Shown here: one piece after another, positions 24,053 to 35,587 of the stretch
How positions within the stretch are numbered: the first letter of the stretch is position 1
Layout of the letters: every line of letters starts with the position of its first letter
Assembly: GCA_029582265.1 (NCBI GenBank)
Contig: CM055827.1
Location: 1,163,074 to 1,227,073 of the forward strand
Source of the DNA: Zoroaster sp. YZ-2022
Lineage: Eukaryota; Echinodermata; Asteroidea; Forcipulatida; Zoroasteridae
Direction of reading: 5' to 3'
DNA length: 64,000 bases
Program-made: the position numbers and the translations under genes
Notes under the pieces: generated by a model
Told to the model about the DNA's origin: nothing
Seen by the model: the letters and a program-made list of their open reading frames with translations, nothing else
Database searches by the model: none

Positions 24053-24423
24053 TATACATGTACATGCAGTCTCCAAAATGCCACCAAAAAAAACTGCTAA
24101 GTACACAATGCTTTTTCTATGCATGCCTCAAAATATTGCATACTGTACACAAGAATGGTACATGTACATGGATACCCCAAAATGCCCCTCTGACCTTCAC
24201 ACAATATGTGTATATCCCAAGTTACTGCACTGGTTCATTTCAAGTTAGCCTTGCAATGAAACAAAGCAGGTGGCTGCTTCAGTTTACCTCATCTCTCTGA
24301 AGTGCCTTGGGCTATGCCATTAATCTTTAGATAAGAAAGTGTGTACTGCAATATGTCCCAGTTGTGACATTTTGAAGTATGGGTCCACTTTGTAAAGAAC
24401 AACACTGATAATAGGAGGGTTAA
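24053..24423. mobile_element. TTAA MITE with CCCTCCTA-type ends, family e
   Basis: The right end is ATAATAGGAGGG|TTAA. The left end is TTAA|CCCTTGTATACATG, decayed after CCCT. No second copy of its interior is present in the window. Confidence 0.55.
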
Positions 24424-24472
24424 TATGATATTTTATACACAAAAACGAAAAGAAAATTTAAAATATTAACAC

Positions 24473-25121
24473 TTAACCCTCCTACTCTAGGTGCACTTTA
24501 GTGGGCAGTTACTATAGTGGTCAAAACCAGTCAATTGACCGTTTTTGACTGTTGAATCAACTGTGCACACATGGGCACTGGTGACTTGTTTTGACCATTT
24601 AGGTAACTGCCACACACTGTGCTATGACTGCTGGTGACTGATAAGATCATTATGAGCTTCTGGGGATCACTGACTTGTTTTGACTGAACAAACAATGATA
24701 GGGTGCTGGAGGCTGACAGTTGTTGACTGATAAATCAATGCAGGGACACTTAGGCTAGGAGTCAATGACTTGTTTTGACTGATAAATTAATTTCTTTTGA
24801 CCAAAGTGCTTATATCAGTCCAAAACGTTGACTCATTTTGACGACCATCCACATTACATGTACCAATTAAAAACAGTCACCTCATTTTGTCCAAAGTGCC
24901 TTTACCAGTCGAAAATGGTCGACTCATATTGACCACCTTCAACATTGCATGATAATGCTTTTACCACTACCAGTCAAAAACAGTCGACTGTTTTTGACTG
25001 ATTGATGTACTTGCTACACATTAGGTTTGACAGTGTTTGACCAGTAAGTGCTGTAGATATACACTGGCATGAACTTTGACATTTTGACTGATTTTGACCC
25101 TTGTAGTAGTAGGAGGGTTAA
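24473..25121. mobile_element. TTAA MITE with CCCTCCTA ends, family c, 649 bp
   Basis: It runs from TTAA|CCCTCCTACTCTAGG to GTAGTAGGAGGG|TTAA. The interior consists largely of variants of one short motif in both orientations (TTTTGACTG, CAGTCAAAA, GTTTTGACC). Degenerate relatives are at 28836-29040 and 54879-55180. Confidence 0.82.
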
Positions 25122-25479
25122 AGGTTGAAATAAATAAATTCATGAGACTTTTCATATTATTCAAAAATCCATCTACATATTTGATGTGAAATTTTATATA
25201 GACAGGTTAAGCCCCAGCTTCATGTTTCGGAATAAGAAGTTTGAAATGTGTGAACAGACTACAGAGAACTTTTACTCAGTTCAATTAAAAAAAAAAATAA
25301 ATAAATAAATTTTGTCACACACACAGGTAACATACATGTAACAAAAAAATATTGAATAATAAATACATAATGAAGACATACATGTACTCCTAAAAGCAGA
25401 ACTTATAGCAGAGAATCCCATAAACAAACACACAAGTAATCAAATCTAACAATGCTCATTTCAAGTCAAATGGCATCTT

Positions 25480-25790
25480 ATTAATGGAGATTGGTCATCA
25501 CTACTTTTATCCCTGTCCATGGCTTATAACCCAAACCACCTGCCTATCTAATATCTATTGATATCAAATCACTGACCGTAGATCATCTTCTGTCAAACTC
25601 CTTAATGGAGATTGGTCATCACTACTTTTATCCCTGTCCATGGCTTATAACCCAAACCACCTCACTGCCTACATGTATCTACAATATCTATTGATATCAA
25701 ATCACTGACCGTACTGACCATACTGACCATACTGACCGTACAGACCGTACTGACCGTACTGACCGTAGATCATCTTCTGTCAAACTCCCT
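25480..25790. repeat. 122-bp duplication plus 10-bp microsatellite-like run
   Basis: Two copies of a segment beginning 'atggagattggtcatcacta' (about 25486 and 25606) are followed by about seven units of 'tactgaccgt' (about 25706-25768) inserted before the shared end 'gatcatcttctgtcaaactc'. Confidence 0.85.
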
Positions 25791-27058
25791 GAAAGGGACA
25801 GTACAACATTGCTAATAACCAGATTATCAAATTATCAATTTATTATTTAAAAACACTTAAATTAATGTAACGTTGGTATGTATCAATCATCCTGAGAAAT
25901 TGTCATCTGAAGTGCTTCATCTTAGAGAAAACAGGAATTGTTATTTTAGATTTCCTTTTTGTAAAACATGTAACAGTTTTTTGAGTTTATTCTAAACAAT
26001 GTGAGCACCTGTTATGTTGAAAAGGTTAGTTTTATGAAATATTTCTTGAAAACCAGCAAGTTGAAATAAATTTAAATTACCAAATACCAATATTATTCTT
26101 TCCCTTTAATCTTTCCCCTCAGTGTTTTTCTTCCATCACACTCGCTGTCAGAACCTTTCAATTTTATGCCCTGCCAATGCCATCTTTTGACTTACATGTA
26201 CTATTGATTTAAGTAGAGTTTATCTGCCTCATACGTGGGGGATCCACTTTGTATTTTTCCAACTGGTTCGTGTTTAAAGTAGTCTACATGTAGGCCTAAA
26301 TACATGTATCCGTGTATTCCGTGATGTTCTTACACACACTGTATGCTTTCCAGATATCACAATATGTTTCTGCAGTACAAATTGTATCACCTTGAAATTC
26401 ACTTTTACAGAACTTTGAAATGATTGATGCACATTGTGCACAGTATTGTAAACAAACTACTTAGATGTAAACAATCTATGATTATCACTGTAATGTAAAT
26501 TTCTGTCTGTTTGACAAAAACCAATCTTGGTATAAACCTACTATTGCAGTGGAATTTTCAAATCAATACTCAATACCATCGCTATAATGAAGTATGCAAC
26601 ACGTGAATAACTTAGGATTAATCATCCAAAAATAACTAAATAATTGAATTTCAATATAAATCTTACTTATTGTTTATCTGATGATGATATTAATCTTCCC
26701 TACAAACAATTGTTTGAGGTTCTGTCATTTTTAAGTCATGTGAAATTTGAATTTAGAAAACGGTTCTCTTTCCTAAATTCCACATTAGAATGAATACAAA
26801 CAGTCTGATTACATTTTCACTATTTTGTCATGAACAATACAACGCAAACTTTTAGAGATTGATGGTTAATCTTGATTTTTTTTGACTTAGTATGACTTAG
26901 TATCAGCGCCTTTCAAAACCTTCCAAACCCTCCAAAGGGTTTTGGCATGTGGATGTACAGTACTTACTATACAAGTGTAATGACATGCATTGGCAGGTTA
27001 ATGCTGTGGGCCCTATGCTTATTACACAGGGCAAATTTGGCAGGTTTTGGCATGTACA

Positions 27059-27093
<35 letters not shown>

Positions 27094-27095
<2 letters not shown>

Positions 27096-27207
27096 GTAAG
27101 ACTAATTGCAGTGACACCATGTGGAATCTCAATTGAGTAGTAATTAGTTCTGAAAAGTTACTACTCAATTGAGATTCCACATGGTGTCACCGCAATTAGT
27201 CTTACTT
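27094..27207. repeat. 114-bp foldback repeat
   Basis: The arms are 'aagtaagactaattgcagtg' and its complement ending 'cttactt', continuing through 'caccatgtggaatctcaatt'. The arm sequence is the outer part of the dispersed element at 7047-7125 and 51889-51978. A 34-bp (AAT)n run precedes it at 27060-27093. Confidence 0.85.
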
Positions 27208-27241
27208 ATCATCCTCACCATGCAAAGCTACAAGTTTTACC

Positions 27242-27600
27242 TAATAATAATAATGTGGACTCATATGGTGCACGTATCCACCAAACTGGTGCTCAAGGCG
27301 CATTACATTATTACCCCTGCTCATCAGGCTCATAAATCATTCCTGAAACCATCTCAGCTCCCTGGGGAGTATACAGCTCAATTGCTGCCATTTCAGCGCA
27401 TATGGGCTAATCAAACACAACAACCAACTCTGCCCTCACAGGTACCCATTTACCCCTGGGTGGAGAGAAGCAATTATGGTAAAGTGTCTTGCTCAAGGAC
27501 ACAAGCACCCCGGTCATGGCTGGGATTCGAACCCACATTCTGACGACTCAGCCATTAGAACACAAATCTGATGCACTAAACCGCTCGACCATGGCACTCC
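27242..27600 (-). repeat. tRNA-Leu-derived SINE, copy 4
   Basis: It is the full-length relative of 9860-10212: the (ATA)n tail at 27242, the body with 'cagctcaattgctgcc', B box 'gggattcgaaccc' and A box region 'accgctcgaccatggcac' (all seen as complements). A 124-codon + strand frame over it is only the SINE body. Confidence 0.82.
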
Positions 27601-28144
27601 ATGGAGGGTTTTAATGTATATCTTGATTCAAATAGTATGCATATTATACAAGCAGTTGTACCTACATAACCACTACTGTTCCTTCCCTTCATTTAACCGA
27701 CACAATAATCTGCTGATACTTCCATATATATGTTGTCTAAGGAGCATATAAGCTTCATGTACACATTACAATATGACACATTTTCAAGAATTGTTATTCC
27801 TCTTTTTCAATAAAAAAGTTCCCCTCCAGGAAGAATATAAATAAAACATGATAACTTACTTAAAACTAAATTTCTGTGCCAGTCCACTTCCATTTCCTGA
27901 ATGGTAAATTACCACATCATTGGATGCCAGCATAATTGAAGAGAAATTATCATAAATTGCCTAGTTTCCGTGTGAAGTGTGATTTATAGTGTCCGATCAA
28001 AGCAGCCTACTGCATAAACTTGACCTAATCACAATAGATGTATATCAGTACATGTGTTATAAATTACAAACTAATCTATATCTCGAGGAAAACTGTAATT
28101 TTGAGTTGCTCAAGGTCACCGTATGAATTGATTCATCTTTAAAT

Positions 28145-28526
28145 TAGGGCTGTGCGTTTTCGGTTATTTCGGGAACCGGATATGCGAAATTTGAAATCAT
28201 TGGATACCCGGGTACCCGTAAACAATTTTGTAAAAACACATAAATACTCCTGAATGTATAAAATAACCAATATGAACACAAGTTTCAAACAAAAGCCATC
28301 AAGTATGTGAATGGTTGTCAGCAAATGTTACTTCTGAAGCCTTCATCCAAGTTTTCTTCATGTTGTTAGCAAAAAATCAGAGACTTTCATTATTTTTTGT
28401 GGCTTTAAATGTTCAGTCGGAATTTTAAAAAGTCGTTAACGGGTAATTGGAACTGAAAAATGGAACCGGGTAATGAGATTTTCGGTCGGGTATCCGGGTA
28501 TGTATCTGGATACCCGGCACAGCTTA
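28145..28526. mobile_element. Probable hAT-like MITE (GGGCTGTGC ends)
   Basis: Imperfect inverted ends 'tagggctgtgcg' and 'cggcacagctta' enclose subterminal pairs 'gatacccgggtacccg' and 'gggtatccgggta'. The target duplication is not clear. Confidence 0.45.
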
Positions 28527-28835
28527 CTTCAAATCATATTTATTTTTCATATACATGTACATGTATGAATTGGATATCCACTTATCAGGATTCCAAGATG
28601 TGGCAGTATTCCTGATTTAGCATGTCATTCAAATGATAAACCAGAGGGATTAACCTCTACATATTTGATATTACATGTACTTTTGATAACATAGATGATA
28701 ACAGATGGTATCAAACATCCCTTGAAATATTTCTGATTCAGATGTTATCAATTTAATAACTAAAGAAATGATTTCCATAATCAGTTTCTGTCATTCAAAG
28801 ATGGAAATTCTATGTTGGAATATATAGTAAGTACA

Positions 28836-29040
28836 TTTACAGGTCAAAATGAATCAACCATTTTTGACTGGTAAAGTATTGTCTGGTATTGTTCAGGGTG
28901 GTCAAAATGACAGTAAAAACGAGTCAAAAAATACTCATGTGTGCACATTTGGGTCAACAGTCAAAATAGGCAGTTTTTTCAAAACTAGGCTGGTTTTGAC
29001 TTCTATAGAAACTTCCCACTAACGTGCAGCAATAGGTTAA
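28836..29040. mobile_element. Family c TTAA MITE, truncated and reversed
   Basis: The interior ('ggtcaaaatgaatcaacc', 'gacagtaaaaacgagtcaaa') matches the right half of 54879-55180 and resembles 24473-25121. One end survives as AATAGG|TTAA and the other is lost. Confidence 0.55.
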
Positions 29041-29299
29041 TGGAGATATGATCAAGAGATTGGAGCAAGTCTAATTAACTGCTTTGATATTGTGGATTGA
29101 TCATTAAAATCAACCTTATCACACCATAGGGATGTGATCCTGTGTGTGCATTATGGAGTATTTTATGGACACGTGGCTGTCTATTGTGTGGAGAAAATAC
29201 AAAATTGTACAAATAATACATCCGTGTACATGTACATGTACATGTACACTGTATATGTACAGACTCTACATTATTGTATTCTTGAAGGATTGATTTATG

Positions 29300-29705
29300 T
29301 AGGCACAAAAAAAAGTCTCTGGTTTCTGGTCTGTGTGTGTCAGCATTTTTATTTATTTTTTTAAATTTATTTATTTTTGTGCTATGAAACGATGTCCAAT
29401 TGCAGCCAAAATTGCTGGATTGATTGGAATTCTGCCGTTGTGTTTTAAACAATTTTGTTCACATACATCTAAGGGTATGAACATTTGCTCGATTTGTGAG
29501 GCCTTTCTTTGTATACATGTATAGGAAATTTGATCTGGTTCCAATAACCACGTACATACAGTGTACATGTACATGTATCATGTAATTCACTGGTTAAAAA
29601 AAAAGATTACCCAAAAAATAAAAAAATAAAAAAAATGTGTCACCACACCGATTTTGAAGCTGACCTATGACCAAAAACCGGATACTTTTTTGGGGGGGGC
29701 CTTAG
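29300..29705. mobile_element. MITE with CTCTGGTTTCTGGTC inverted ends, copy 1
   Basis: The left end is 'aggcacaaaaaaaagtctct' then 'ggtttctggtc'. The right end contains 'gaccaaaaaccggatac' and 'ggggccttag'. The interior 'cgatgtccaattgcagcca' is shared with 49031-49398. Confidence 0.72.
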
Positions 29706-30657
29706 ATTTATTATATTCTTAAAAAAATATTTAAATAAGGGCAAACAAATAATGCAGAGGAGATAAAGTAATTTTTTGCCTCAATAACTGATTTCTTAAC
29801 CTTATCAGAATGATCCAATGTCTTCTTACACTACACTTGCCAGAGGCTAGTTTATTTATTAAATTTGAAATCCATACATGTATATCCTGAACTGTTTTAA
29901 AAACTGCAGGCAGCAGCTCTGTTTGTATGTTTGATCATGAAGGTTGCCTGACCATGGTTTTATGAAGATCTTGCGTGTGCCTAGGGCTTGATGTGTGATA
30001 GATATTTTCTCCACATGTCAACTTGTCCACTGGGTATACTTTATCATGCTTGAGGATGTGTTCATCTCTTGATCCAAATATAACCATCTACAATGTAGTA
30101 AAGGAATGGTTAATGAATGATCACCCTCCCTCTCAAGGTTGGATACCCATTACTTCATAATCATGTCACTTTATCAATGCATATTAGCCATACATAAACT
30201 ATTTGATTATCAAAAAAGTGAATTTGTAAAAGTTAATGTTTGTATAATTTCTGATAAAACTTTAAATAAATTTGGAATTTGGAGTGCAAATCAGCTGTGA
30301 TATTTTGCTATTCTGGTTTTTTCCTCTTAAATTGGAAGTAATTAAGAGTTCAGATGAAGTTTAATTAATTATGATTTACGGCATCAGACAAATATTAACT
30401 GAGCACTGCAGATTATTAGTGAAATTTTTTTTCAGCTCAATCCTTACGCCATACTCTCTTCTTATCTTCTTTTTAAAGCAATCTTTATTTTTGTAATTTC
30501 TTGATTTGTTTGTTTATAGCTTTTAAAAAATACCAATAAGTGTAAATAATTAGACTCCGTCAAGGCACAGCATCAAGTCAGGTCAATACCAAATCACAGT
30601 TGATCATTGACCACTAATAATAATATTACACACAGATGTAATATTTAGTTAGATGCT

Positions 30658-30820
30658 TTAAAAGTACAGTATCATCATGATCAACAGGACATGGAATCAG
30701 AGCGCTTGTTTTAGATTAACTCGGTGAATCAGTGCAGTCATTGTGTTCATCTTAAATTAGGACATTGATTCCATGTCCTGTTGAAAGTCTACTCTGATTG
30801 TGACAATACTGCCCCTTTAA
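30658..30820. mobile_element. TTAA MITE, GGGACAGT family, copy 2 (internally deleted)
   Basis: TTAA|AAGTACAGTATCATCATGAT on the left and GACAATACTGCCCC|TTTAA on the right. The centre is shorter than in the copy at 7827. Confidence 0.7.
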
Positions 30821-32580
30821 GTCTTGACGTGATATGCCACACGCATCTCTAAGACATGACTGAATCTTGAAGCGTTGAGTCAGCCGTGTTCTCTATTCAT
30901 TACATTACATTAAATTTAACTAAGGATATACGATTATAAGCCGTTTTAGTCTTTTGGGAATCAAATCAAATCATTGGATGATACTCGCACTAAGGTCAGG
31001 CATAATCATCAGAAAAAACATATGGTGAAGACTTATTGTATTATCTCCTAAGGTTATAGGATCCTTACTTGCACTTCTTCTTATTGGGGAATTCTAATTT
31101 TATTCTTACAAGAAAAAACATTTTAACAAATTAGAGTCAATTTGTACAGGTACATGTTCAATAACATGTAAACGTACGTATACATCATATCCAGTGCTTA
31201 GAACACAAACATGTTAAGTGCATTTTTGGCGATTTTGGGGTTTTAGTATAATATTATGTAATATTACACTCTCTAGATCATGAACATCAGATAAATGCCA
31301 GTGACATTGATGGTGAAAATTGCATGAGAAATATGTGCAGATTTCCATTTGCACACGAACAGAAACCTGATTTTTGACAATGGTGCAAACCTTGAATCGC
31401 ATCTTTCTCAAAACTCAAAAAATGTACTTTTTATATTTGTGTTCCAAGCACTCGATATGATTGTACATGTATGTAGATTAGATAATGTGAAAATACATAA
31501 TGTGTACTTTCTCTTGATTTCTTATGTATCGATAGAAGGTGTATTACTTTAAATGACTCACACATTAAAACCAGTCATGGACTCCTGTACCCATATTTAC
31601 ATATTATAGTGTACCTGTACATTTGTATAACAGTGTACTACATGTATGTGTGTACAATGAATCTAGACAATTTACATATTGGTAAAGTCATTGTGAGCAA
31701 ATGTTGCAATATTCAAAAAAGCAAATCATGAAAGTTCAATTAACTGCACATATGTATACTGTGTACTTTCACACTAGAGAACATTTTGAAAACATACATG
31801 TACACTGTACAGTGTACATTATGTATGATCCACAATTATGGATAATACAAATGTACACGCCAATAATATAATTAATATGTACATTGTACACTGTGTATAC
31901 GTTGTGTATTAATAACAATTCTGTTTTTATCATGTTTCAAAATGCTGCACAAAATCCACAATTTGCTTATAAAAATTCATGATAATTCATGAATATTCTG
32001 GCTAAAAATTTTGCTACATTTATTTTTTTTAATGCAAATTTTTGAACGAAATCATTCCCTGTAATTGTTCATAAATTTACACTTGTACATTGATTTGTAC
32101 AATTGTACACACATATTTTTACGTATTTGTTGGAAATGTTTTTACATAATTTTTCTCACAGCAGTGAATGAAATATGATTTTTTTTGCCCATAGGCATAA
32201 GGCAAGAAAACAACCTAATAATCCATTCCTTCCCGTCTACAGTCAAATATACATATAATCAAAAAGTGTACTGTCCTCTGAGTACAATAAGCAACATGCC
32301 TTGTCCACACTGACAGTTTTTTTTGTATCACACAGCAAAATATGACACCAACATCACAATTAGCTAAACAAAATGCAAGACGCATGAGTACAATGATTCA
32401 AAATTAGCATTACGTGTACGTGTATAACATACTATATCCAAGTCCAAACACAAGCATTTCTGCCATAATGAAAATGTTTGATCAAATTGATTCCCTTGAT
32501 GCAGCTAATTTGTTTATACATATGTATACAGTACATACACATTACATTATGGTTACTCATTATTGTGTATGTGCATTTAG

Positions 32581-32748
32581 CAGGCCTGATATTATACGGA
32601 GGCAACGGAGGCAATTGCCTTGGTGCACCCTGGTCATTGCTTTGGTGCCCCTTGAAGTGTTCCAATAGAAATTTACATTTTCCTCATAGAGGTGCCCTTA
32701 ACCTAGCTTAAATTGCCTTGCCCCTACCAATAGGTAGTATCAGGCCTG
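32581..32748. mobile_element. Short MITE with CAGGCCTGATA ends
   Basis: The ends are caggcctgatattatac and gtagtatcaggcctg. The flanking 'atttag' is duplicated at 32575-32580 and 32749-32754. It is hAT-like by terminal CAGG, but the superfamily is uncertain. Confidence 0.65.
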
Positions 32749-32867
32749 ATTTAGCACATGTACAGGTCAAGTGTATCATTATTCAAATTAGAAATAGACA
32801 CTTAATAATTTAATATGCAGTAATAATGACCTTTGAAACCTGTAATAAATATAACATTTAATGGGAC

Positions 32868-33470
32868 AGTATCATCACGATCAGAGCAGACTTTCAACAG
32901 TTCATGGAATCGTTTTTCTAGTATAAGATAGATGAACACAGTGACTGAAAATTACTTGCTCATTTATACAGCAGCAACTATATTATGACCTTATCATATG
33001 TGTGGCAGTCGGGGAAAACCCGTTGGAAGTCACCATGCACATTTTGTAATTATGGACCGATTTACGTAAAAATTGACCATAACTCCTTTATGTGAAAAAT
33101 CTTAGTTTGGAAGAAATGAAAAACACTTTTACACTATTTTTACTATAATGTCAATTTCACCTCAATTCAAGGGATTTACGTTTACTGCATAGCCAACTTT
33201 GAAGCCTAATTTCTCCGTTTGTGGGTTTTAGAACTGTCTTTGAAAGGTCATATTTTAGTTGTGGTTATTGAACTCATTAAAACTGTTATGAGATCAGTAA
33301 AGGGTGTATTACTTGATTAAATGCTCAACAAGAATTGTAAAAAAAATTTACCATGTGTTGGGTTTTCCTGGACCGCCACACATATGGGTATTATTTTCAG
33401 TCACAGAGTTGATCTAAAGCTAGCACTCCTATTCCATGCCCTGTTGATCGTGACGATACTGCCCCTTTAA
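32868..33470. mobile_element. TTAA MITE, GGGACAGT family, copy 3, with nested insertion
   Basis: TTAA|TGGGACAGTATCATCACG on the left and GTGACGATACTGCCCC|TTTAA on the right. It is interrupted at the internal catatg by the element at 33001-33380. Its right TTAA (33467-33470) is also the left TTAA of the next MITE. Confidence 0.82.
33001..33380. mobile_element. Nested 380-bp TIR element with CATATG target duplication
   Basis: The ends TGTGGCAGTCGGGGAAAACC and the complement of 'ggttttcctggaccgccaca' pair at about 18 of 21 positions. CATATG is duplicated at 32995-33000 and 33381-33386. The sister copies at 7827 and 47757 show the uninterrupted site ('ttatcatgtggggtatt', 'ttatcatgtagggtatt'). 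No coding capacity. Confidence 0.82.
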
Positions 33471-33807
33471 CCCTCCTACTATCAGTGCAAATTTATGAAC
33501 AAACCATTGAGGCCACTCCAAGCCATTGCTATGGAAGGCAGTGGCTCCTAATGGCTATACTGTATAGTATTCATAATACCTCATATGTCTGTTGGTTTTA
33601 GTGATTTGTGATTGATGTATTGCAGGGCATACTATTATGTTCCGGTCTCAGTGGCTAGTGGTGGCTTACTCTTGAGAGTCTGTGTTTACAAAATAACTGC
33701 TGAAAATCCCAATGAAGGGTTAGTGTGGCTTATATGCACAAACGATATGTGTACAACATATTGGACATTTAGTGGTTGGGAGTGGCCTCCATGTGCAGGA
33801 GGGTTAA
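33467..33807. mobile_element. TTAA MITE with CCCTCCTA ends, family b, copy 2
   Basis: TTAA|CCCTCCTACTATCAGTGC on the left and TGTGCAGGAGGG|TTAA on the right. The interior matches 17040-17519. It abuts the GGGACAGT-family MITE, sharing one TTAA. Confidence 0.82.
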
Positions 33808-34470
33808 TGAACCAGGAATCAAGGATATTTCTATGGTTCTTGCTCTATGTTTAAGAACTGTTAATTAGTAATTATAAAATAACTAAAATAATGGTCAAAT
33901 TTAAATGTACAATGTACTGTAGACCTTACTTGGTGTAAAGCCCTTGATTTTTATAAATTTTCCCTAGAAATTATTTTCTGCAAGGTGTCATTTTTGAGAA
34001 AAGTGAAAGTATTGCCCATAAGTTTATCAGAAAGATTACATTTTTAAAAATAAATTAGAATGAATACAACAAAGCTAAATGTTTTTTTCCCCTTTTTTTC
34101 GGTGTTTTTTTTTGTCCCATCAGTCTTCTGTCTGAAGAGATTTACATTCACTACCTTAAGAAATCCTGAGCCATAAATTCCTGCATTTGCCACAAATGCT
34201 AGGCATTCCCCGTTGGCATGTTACGGTCTTCACAATGTAATATTCCTACGGTATTTATGTTAAATCTTAAAACTACTTTACACTATTGGTAAACCTACAT
34301 GAAACTTACATGTACTTTATGTAAAGTTGATGATGGTATCTAACTGCTCGGGTGCTTTTGAGTAAAATTAGTGAAATAATTTCCAAATATGAATTTCTTT
34401 CATCTAAAGAGAGAAACTCCACATTGGAATGAATAAATAACAATCTCAATGCCTTTTTGCTATTTTCTCA

Positions 34471-34848
34471 TTAACCCTCCTACTACTGTTTGACCATTTG
34501 AAACCATTCAAAATTTCCACTTACCAAAATGCCCATTGGTTTTGTACGCACATGGTGATACCATTTGAACAGTGTTGGTAGCAAGCTTTACTACCATTCA
34601 AATCCATTCAAATGCATAGAGGGTCCATTGATTCACCACTTAGGAGTATCCAAACAAGGTTTTGTATTAGCTGTACTACCATTTGGAAAGATCCAAACAA
34701 GGTTTTGTATTAGCTGACCTACCATTCAAAACCATTTGGGGGAATCAATACTGTACACAGTTATTTCACCATTCAAAACCACAAAAGCGAATGGTTTCAA
34801 ATGGTGGATCAACTTGTATGAAAAAGGTACCAGAAGTAGGAGGGTTAA
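34471..34848. mobile_element. TTAA MITE with CCCTCCTA ends, family d, copy 1
   Basis: TTAA|CCCTCCTACTACTGTTTG on the left and AGAAGTAGGAGGG|TTAA on the right. The interior is saturated with ACCATTCAAA / CCATTTGAA motifs. It is closely similar to 47399-47760. Confidence 0.85.
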
Positions 34849-34885
34849 TAACACTATGGAGTAAGCTGAAACACCTAAAGACTGG

Positions 34886-34925
34886 CTTCTTGATTCTTAT
34901 CAAGTATGGATGCATTTACAGATAT
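34886..34925 (-). repeat. Single inverted copy of the 59-bp satellite unit
   Basis: 'cttgattcttatcaagtatg' followed by 'gatgcatttacaga' is the reverse complement of the core of the units at 35588-37180. It lies alone about 660 bp before the array. Confidence 0.85.
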
Positions 34926-35587
34926 TTTAATACCAAGAGTGTATACAGATCTTAATTAATTCAAGTGGCATCTCTATAAGATCCAATTGAAAGCCGAACC
35001 AGTTTGTTTATAGCCTGCAGCTTCTTCACACAGAAATAAATATCACCACTTCTTCTTCTGTGTAGATAAAGCGACAGTGTATCCAACTGGATATCTTGTC
35101 ATTTTTCTTGGTGTGCAGAAATGTGGATCAGTGATAGTTTAACACATGTACATAATATTGACAATGTTGACCAAAGTGCTGGGACGGTTAACTGACCAAA
35201 ACTACACTAACCATTAATAAATTTGCTAACGGACTAACCGAAATCAATATTTAAAAAATACGACCAACAATTTGGAAGAATTTGCCGCCCATTTTGTTGT
35301 TTTAGACTTTCTTTTTTGTCGCATTGGTGAATTAAACAATCATTGCAGAAAGTTTATTTATTTTGATTGAAAATGTGTACACATTGTGCCATTTGTCAAC
35401 GATCTAGTGTTGTGTGGCCGTCAGGTGCTGACTTAGATTAACAGGTTAACTGACCATGAAAGATACGGTTAAACGGTTAGCAAACTAAACAGTAACTAGC
35501 ACTAGTTAACCACAGTGTTCATGTTAGGAGGCAAGGGTGCACATCCCAGCTACATTATAAAGTCGCTATATGCATGTACTTTTAGTA

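Noticed and set aside
27169..27543. 124-codon + strand frame
   Set aside because: It lies across a foldback repeat and a SINE; its peptide is the SINE body read in the antisense direction.
29075..29574. Overlapping frames on both strands around 29.1-29.6 kb
   Set aside because: They run through (TACATG)n and the MITE at 29300; no conserved domain is visible.
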